Part shown: positions 6,898 through 8,731 of the stretch, piece by piece
Layout: each line of letters opens with the position of its first letter
Numbering within the stretch: position 1 is the stretch's first letter
Assembly: GCA_023415335.1 (NCBI GenBank)
Contig: JAEZLD010000074.1
Coordinates: 1 to 8,731 of the forward strand
Origin: Bacillota bacterium
Lineage (GTDB): Bacteria; Bacillota; Clostridia; Clostridiales; Caloramatoraceae
Direction: 5' to 3'
DNA length: 8,731 nucleotides
The notes under the pieces: model-generated
The model's input: only the letters and a program-made list of their open reading frames with translations
Databases searched by the model: none
Told to the model about the DNA's origin: nothing
Translations under genes and position numbers: made by a program

Positions 6898-6925
6898 TGC
6901 CTATAAAAAGCATGTATGATATAAT
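6891..6925 (+). promoter_or_regulatory. Candidate promoter of the SDR gene
   Basis: TTGTCA (6891-6896) is followed after 18 bp by TATGAT (6915-6920). Overlapping this is a better -10 of extended type, TGATATAAT (6917-6925), which could work without a -35. Both options lie about 65-75 bp upstream of the SDR ATG. The -35 overlaps the minus-strand TTGACA of the divergent gene. Confidence 0.5.
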
Positions 6926-6987
6926 TGCGTATAACGAAAAGATAAATGCACTTAAGAGCTAATATATCATAAAAGGTGGTATTAAAT

Positions 6988-7749
6988 ATGAAAATTGCAG
7001 TCATAACCGGAGCCTCATCCGGTATGGGAAGGGAATTTGTACTCGAACTGGACAAGGTTCATGGCTTTGATGAAATATGGGTAATAGCCCGCAGAGAGGA
7101 TAGGCTTTTGGAACTCCAGAAGGATGTTAGGGCTAGGATAAGGGCTATGGCTCTGGACCTTACCGCTGAGGAAAGCATAGAGGAATACAAAAGGCTTCTG
7201 GAAACTGAAAAACCGGAGGTAAAGGTTCTGGTAAATGCCAGTGGTTTCGGGAAGTTTTCTGCATTTACAGAAACAAAGCTTGAGGACTGCTATGGAATGA
7301 TTGACCTTAACGATAAAGCAATGGTAGGCATAACCTATGTAACATTGCCATATATGAAGGAAGGCTCCCAGATATACCAGTTGTGCTCCTTATCGTCCTT
7401 CCAGCCGGTGCCCTACATCGGAGTATATGGGGCAACAAAGGCATTCGTGCTGAGCTTTTCAAGGGCACTGAACGTTGAGCTGAAGGATAAGGGCATAAGG
7501 GTAATAGCCGTATCACCAGGATGGGTCAAGACGGAGTTCTTTGACAGGGCTGTATCGGATGACACTATTAAATACTATAATAAGTATTTTACAGCCAATG
7601 AGGTGGTTGTGCGTGCAATAAAGGATATGGGAAAGGGAAAGGATGTGTCAATCTGCGGGGCATCCATAAGAGCCCAGGTACTGGCAACCAAGCTGCTGCC
7701 CCACAGGCTTATAATGAAGATATGGTGCAGGCAGCAGGGAAAGGCATAG
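6988..7749 (+). CDS. Short-chain dehydrogenase/reductase (classical SDR)
   Basis: A 253-residue NAD(P)-dependent oxidoreductase with a complete classical SDR core. It has the cofactor loop TGASSGMG (7-14), an Asp at the second cofactor contact (LDL, about 56-58), VNASGFG (82-88) in place of the common NNAG, Asn108 (DLN), catalytic Ser134 (CSLSS), and Tyr147/Lys151 in YGATK, then SPGWVKTEF (176-184). The Arg-Arg after the second strand (ARREDRL) suggests NADP preference, which is an inference. The substrate cannot be told from sequence; DltE/YqjQ-like family members are mostly uncharacterised. Start choice: ATG at 6988 has AAGGTGG eight bases upstream; an in-frame GTG at 6976 lies inside that ribosome binding site and is rejected. 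It is monocistronic as far as visible, divergent from the phosphatase. No strong terminator follows. Confidence 0.92.
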   Translation: MKIAVITGASSGMGREFVLELDKVHGFDEIWVIARREDRLLELQKDVRARIRAMALDLTAEESIEEYKRLLETEKPEVKVLVNASGFGKFSAFTETKLEDCYGMIDLNDKAMVGITYVTLPYMKEGSQIYQLCSLSSFQPVPYIGVYGATKAFVLSFSRALNVELKDKGIRVIAVSPGWVKTEFFDRAVSDDTIKYYNKYFTANEVVVRAIKDMGKGKDVSICGASIRAQVLATKLLPHRLIMKIWCRQQGKA

Positions 7750-7929
7750 GATGGGGCTAACAAATTATATTAACATAGACAAAACTATGCTATATTTATC
7801 ATGTGTAATTAAATTTTAAATTATATGCATGTAATATATCAATGGCAAGCTGATACATCATGTTATTACAAACGTTACTCTAATTGTTGTGTGTTATAAC
7901 AATGCTCTAAGTTGTAAGTAGATGAACAT

Positions 7930-8319
7930 ATGGATTATTTCAGACTGGCTACATTATCCCTTTTTCCGATGATGTTTGCAACTTTCCTTTATTTGATTAA
8001 AAAATGGACAAAATCTCCCCATATTTTAAATATTCCAAGACAGCTTATAGGTGGTATCGCCTGACTTGCCACACAACATGGCATTTTGTATGACGGCTAT
8101 GTGATGAACGTTCGAGGTGCAGCCCCGCTCACTACCGGCTTATTGTTTAGCGGCGCTGCCAGAATTATTTCCGGTGTCATCGGCGGTGCATACCGCTGGT
8201 TTAGTATTTATTGGGGCATAGGTTCCTATACCCGAGTTGCATGTACTGCAGCCACAATTTTCGCTGGTGTTATAGGTCAGCCTGCCGCAAGTATATGTTT
8301 GAAAGCAAAAAATATATAA
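7930..8319 (+). pseudogene. Decayed 5TM (LytS-type) membrane sensor, remnant of a signalling protein
   Basis: Reading from ATG 7930 gives MDYFRLATLSLFPMMFA, a hydrophobic start, then QLIGGIA, an in-frame TGA at 8062-8064, and then ILYDGYVMNVRGAAPL, GLLFSGAARIISGVIGG, YRWFSIYWGIGSYTRVAC and ATIFAGVIG. The DG-x-x-MNVRGAAPL, GVIGGxYRW and YTRVAC pattern is typical of the 5TM-5TMR_LYT membrane domain found ahead of GGDEF, EAL, HD-GYP or kinase domains in Clostridia. Around 8270-8283 the frame shifts by one base: the family ending RKYMFESKK continues in the next frame (8286-8312). No signalling domain follows; the sequence runs into a terminator hairpin, so the output domain is gone. No ribosome binding site is seen before 7930. 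At least three lesions make a functional product implausible. The family is well supported; which output domain was lost is unknown. Arg codons are mainly AGA and CGN, unlike the AGG-rich neighbours. Confidence 0.78.
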
Positions 8320-8327
8320 TATTTTTA

Positions 8328-8375
8328 AAAAGAGGCTGGCGACAATGCATAAATGCATTGGTGCCAACCTCTTTT
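8328..8375. terminator. Strong bidirectional terminator hairpin
   Basis: A long interrupted inverted repeat: AAAAGAGG (8328-8335) pairs with CCTCTTTT (8368-8375), TGGC (8337-8340) with GCCA (8363-8366), and CAATGCAT (8343-8350) with ATGCATTG (8353-8360), with a two-base centre. The outer arms supply T-runs on both strands, so it should terminate transcription in both directions. It lies between two convergent pseudogenes and is probably a survivor of their original 3' ends. Confidence 0.82.
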
Positions 8376-8429
8376 ATTATAAGTAATATTATTACTCTAT
8401 TATCTTACTTATAAGTGACATATTATGCC

Positions 8430-8731
8430 TTACTCCGGCAGTCTGCCTATATAGGCAAGTATTCCGACATCAACATAAAGAATATGGCCGTTTACGAAGT
8501 TTGATGCATCTGATGCCTGGAATGACTGCCTTTGATACGATAAATGGGGCATTCAAATCCACATCGATTACCTGCCTGAATTCCTCTGCAGTCATGTCGC
8601 ACATTGGTATACGCTTAATGATTCCTGCATTATTTACCAGAATGTCTATAATGCCCTCATGCTTTTCAATCTGCGCAACCATTTCATTTACCTGTTCTTC
8701 TTTTGTTACATCACATACATATCCTCTTACT
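8430..8731 (-). pseudogene. Gluconate 5-dehydrogenase-like SDR with internal deletion, 5' end off window
   Basis: The visible part reads VRGYVCDVTKEEQ, IDILVNNAGIIKRIPM and FRQVIDVDLNAPFIVSKAV, ending IPG near 8518. This matches the middle of clostridial gluconate 5-dehydrogenase-type SDRs. Just after, in a different frame, comes ASDASNFVNGHILYVD, then VGILAYIGRLPE and TAA at 8430-8432, which is the family C-terminus. About 100-115 residues that should lie between are missing, including the catalytic Ser and the Tyr-x-x-x-Lys motif. The unshifted frame runs into a stop near 8470. The C-terminal YVDVG would normally be YVDGG, a further lesion. The enzyme would have interconverted 5-keto-gluconate and gluconate (or a related sugar acid) in the cytoplasm. 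The fragment cannot be active. The N-terminal NAD-binding region lies beyond the window. Confidence 0.85.

Noticed and set aside
7770..7800. Small hairpin CATAG/CTATG after the SDR gene as a possible terminator
   Set aside because: The stem is only five AT-rich pairs, without a GC base or a run of T, so it is too weak to call.
8211..8414. Open frame of 67 codons in the tail of the 5TM relic as an independent small gene
   Set aside because: Only its RKYMFESKK segment is meaningful, and that is the frameshifted continuation of the pseudogene; the rest runs through the terminator hairpin.
8444..8457. Perfect 14-bp palindrome TGCCTATATAGGCA
   Set aside because: It lies inside the conserved C-terminal coding segment (AYIGRL) of the gluconate dehydrogenase relic, so coding constraint and chance explain it.

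Overview
The window looks chromosomal, from a Gram-positive anaerobe of the class Clostridia, most likely Lachnospiraceae or a close relative. The evidence is AGGAGG-type ribosome binding sites, very heavy use of ATA (Ile) and AGG (Arg) codons in the intact genes, the VanS-like style of the sensor kinase, and the clostridial character of the two decayed genes. The taxonomic call is an inference from protein style, not a database match.

Layout. Positions 1-1225 (minus strand) hold a DUF1653 gene followed by an M29-family aminopeptidase whose C-terminal end runs off the window; the two are probably cotranscribed. A 212-bp divergent spacer (1226-1437) carries a helically phased set of TTT(A/G)GA hexamers. 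Positions 1438-6180 (plus strand) form a tight four-gene cluster: a DedA-family membrane protein, a GT4 glycosyltransferase resembling diacylglycerol glucosyltransferases, an OmpR-family response regulator and a large six-helix sensor histidine kinase. A perfect 16-bp-stem hairpin (6188-6221) separates this cluster from a convergent histidine-phosphatase gene (6232-6819, minus). That gene is divergent from a short-chain dehydrogenase (6988-7749, plus), and the two putative promoters share one TTGTCAA heptamer.

From about 7750 to the end the region is decaying. A plus-strand pseudogene (7930-8319) is the membrane part of a LytS-type 5TM sensor, with an in-frame TGA, a frameshift and loss of everything downstream. 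A minus-strand pseudogene (8430-8731) is a gluconate 5-dehydrogenase-like SDR whose catalytic core has been removed by an internal deletion. A strong bidirectional terminator hairpin (8328-8375) lies between them.

How the genes may work together: the DedA protein, glycolipid-type glycosyltransferase and two-component system look like one envelope-lipid module. The kinase would sense a membrane or wall condition and the regulator would control the operon, possibly through the hexamer array. This is inferred from gene order and motifs only. I see no CRISPR array, rRNA, tRNA, transposase or recognisable defence system. The most useful leads are the putative regulator array, the kinase architecture and the two deletion-bearing pseudogenes.
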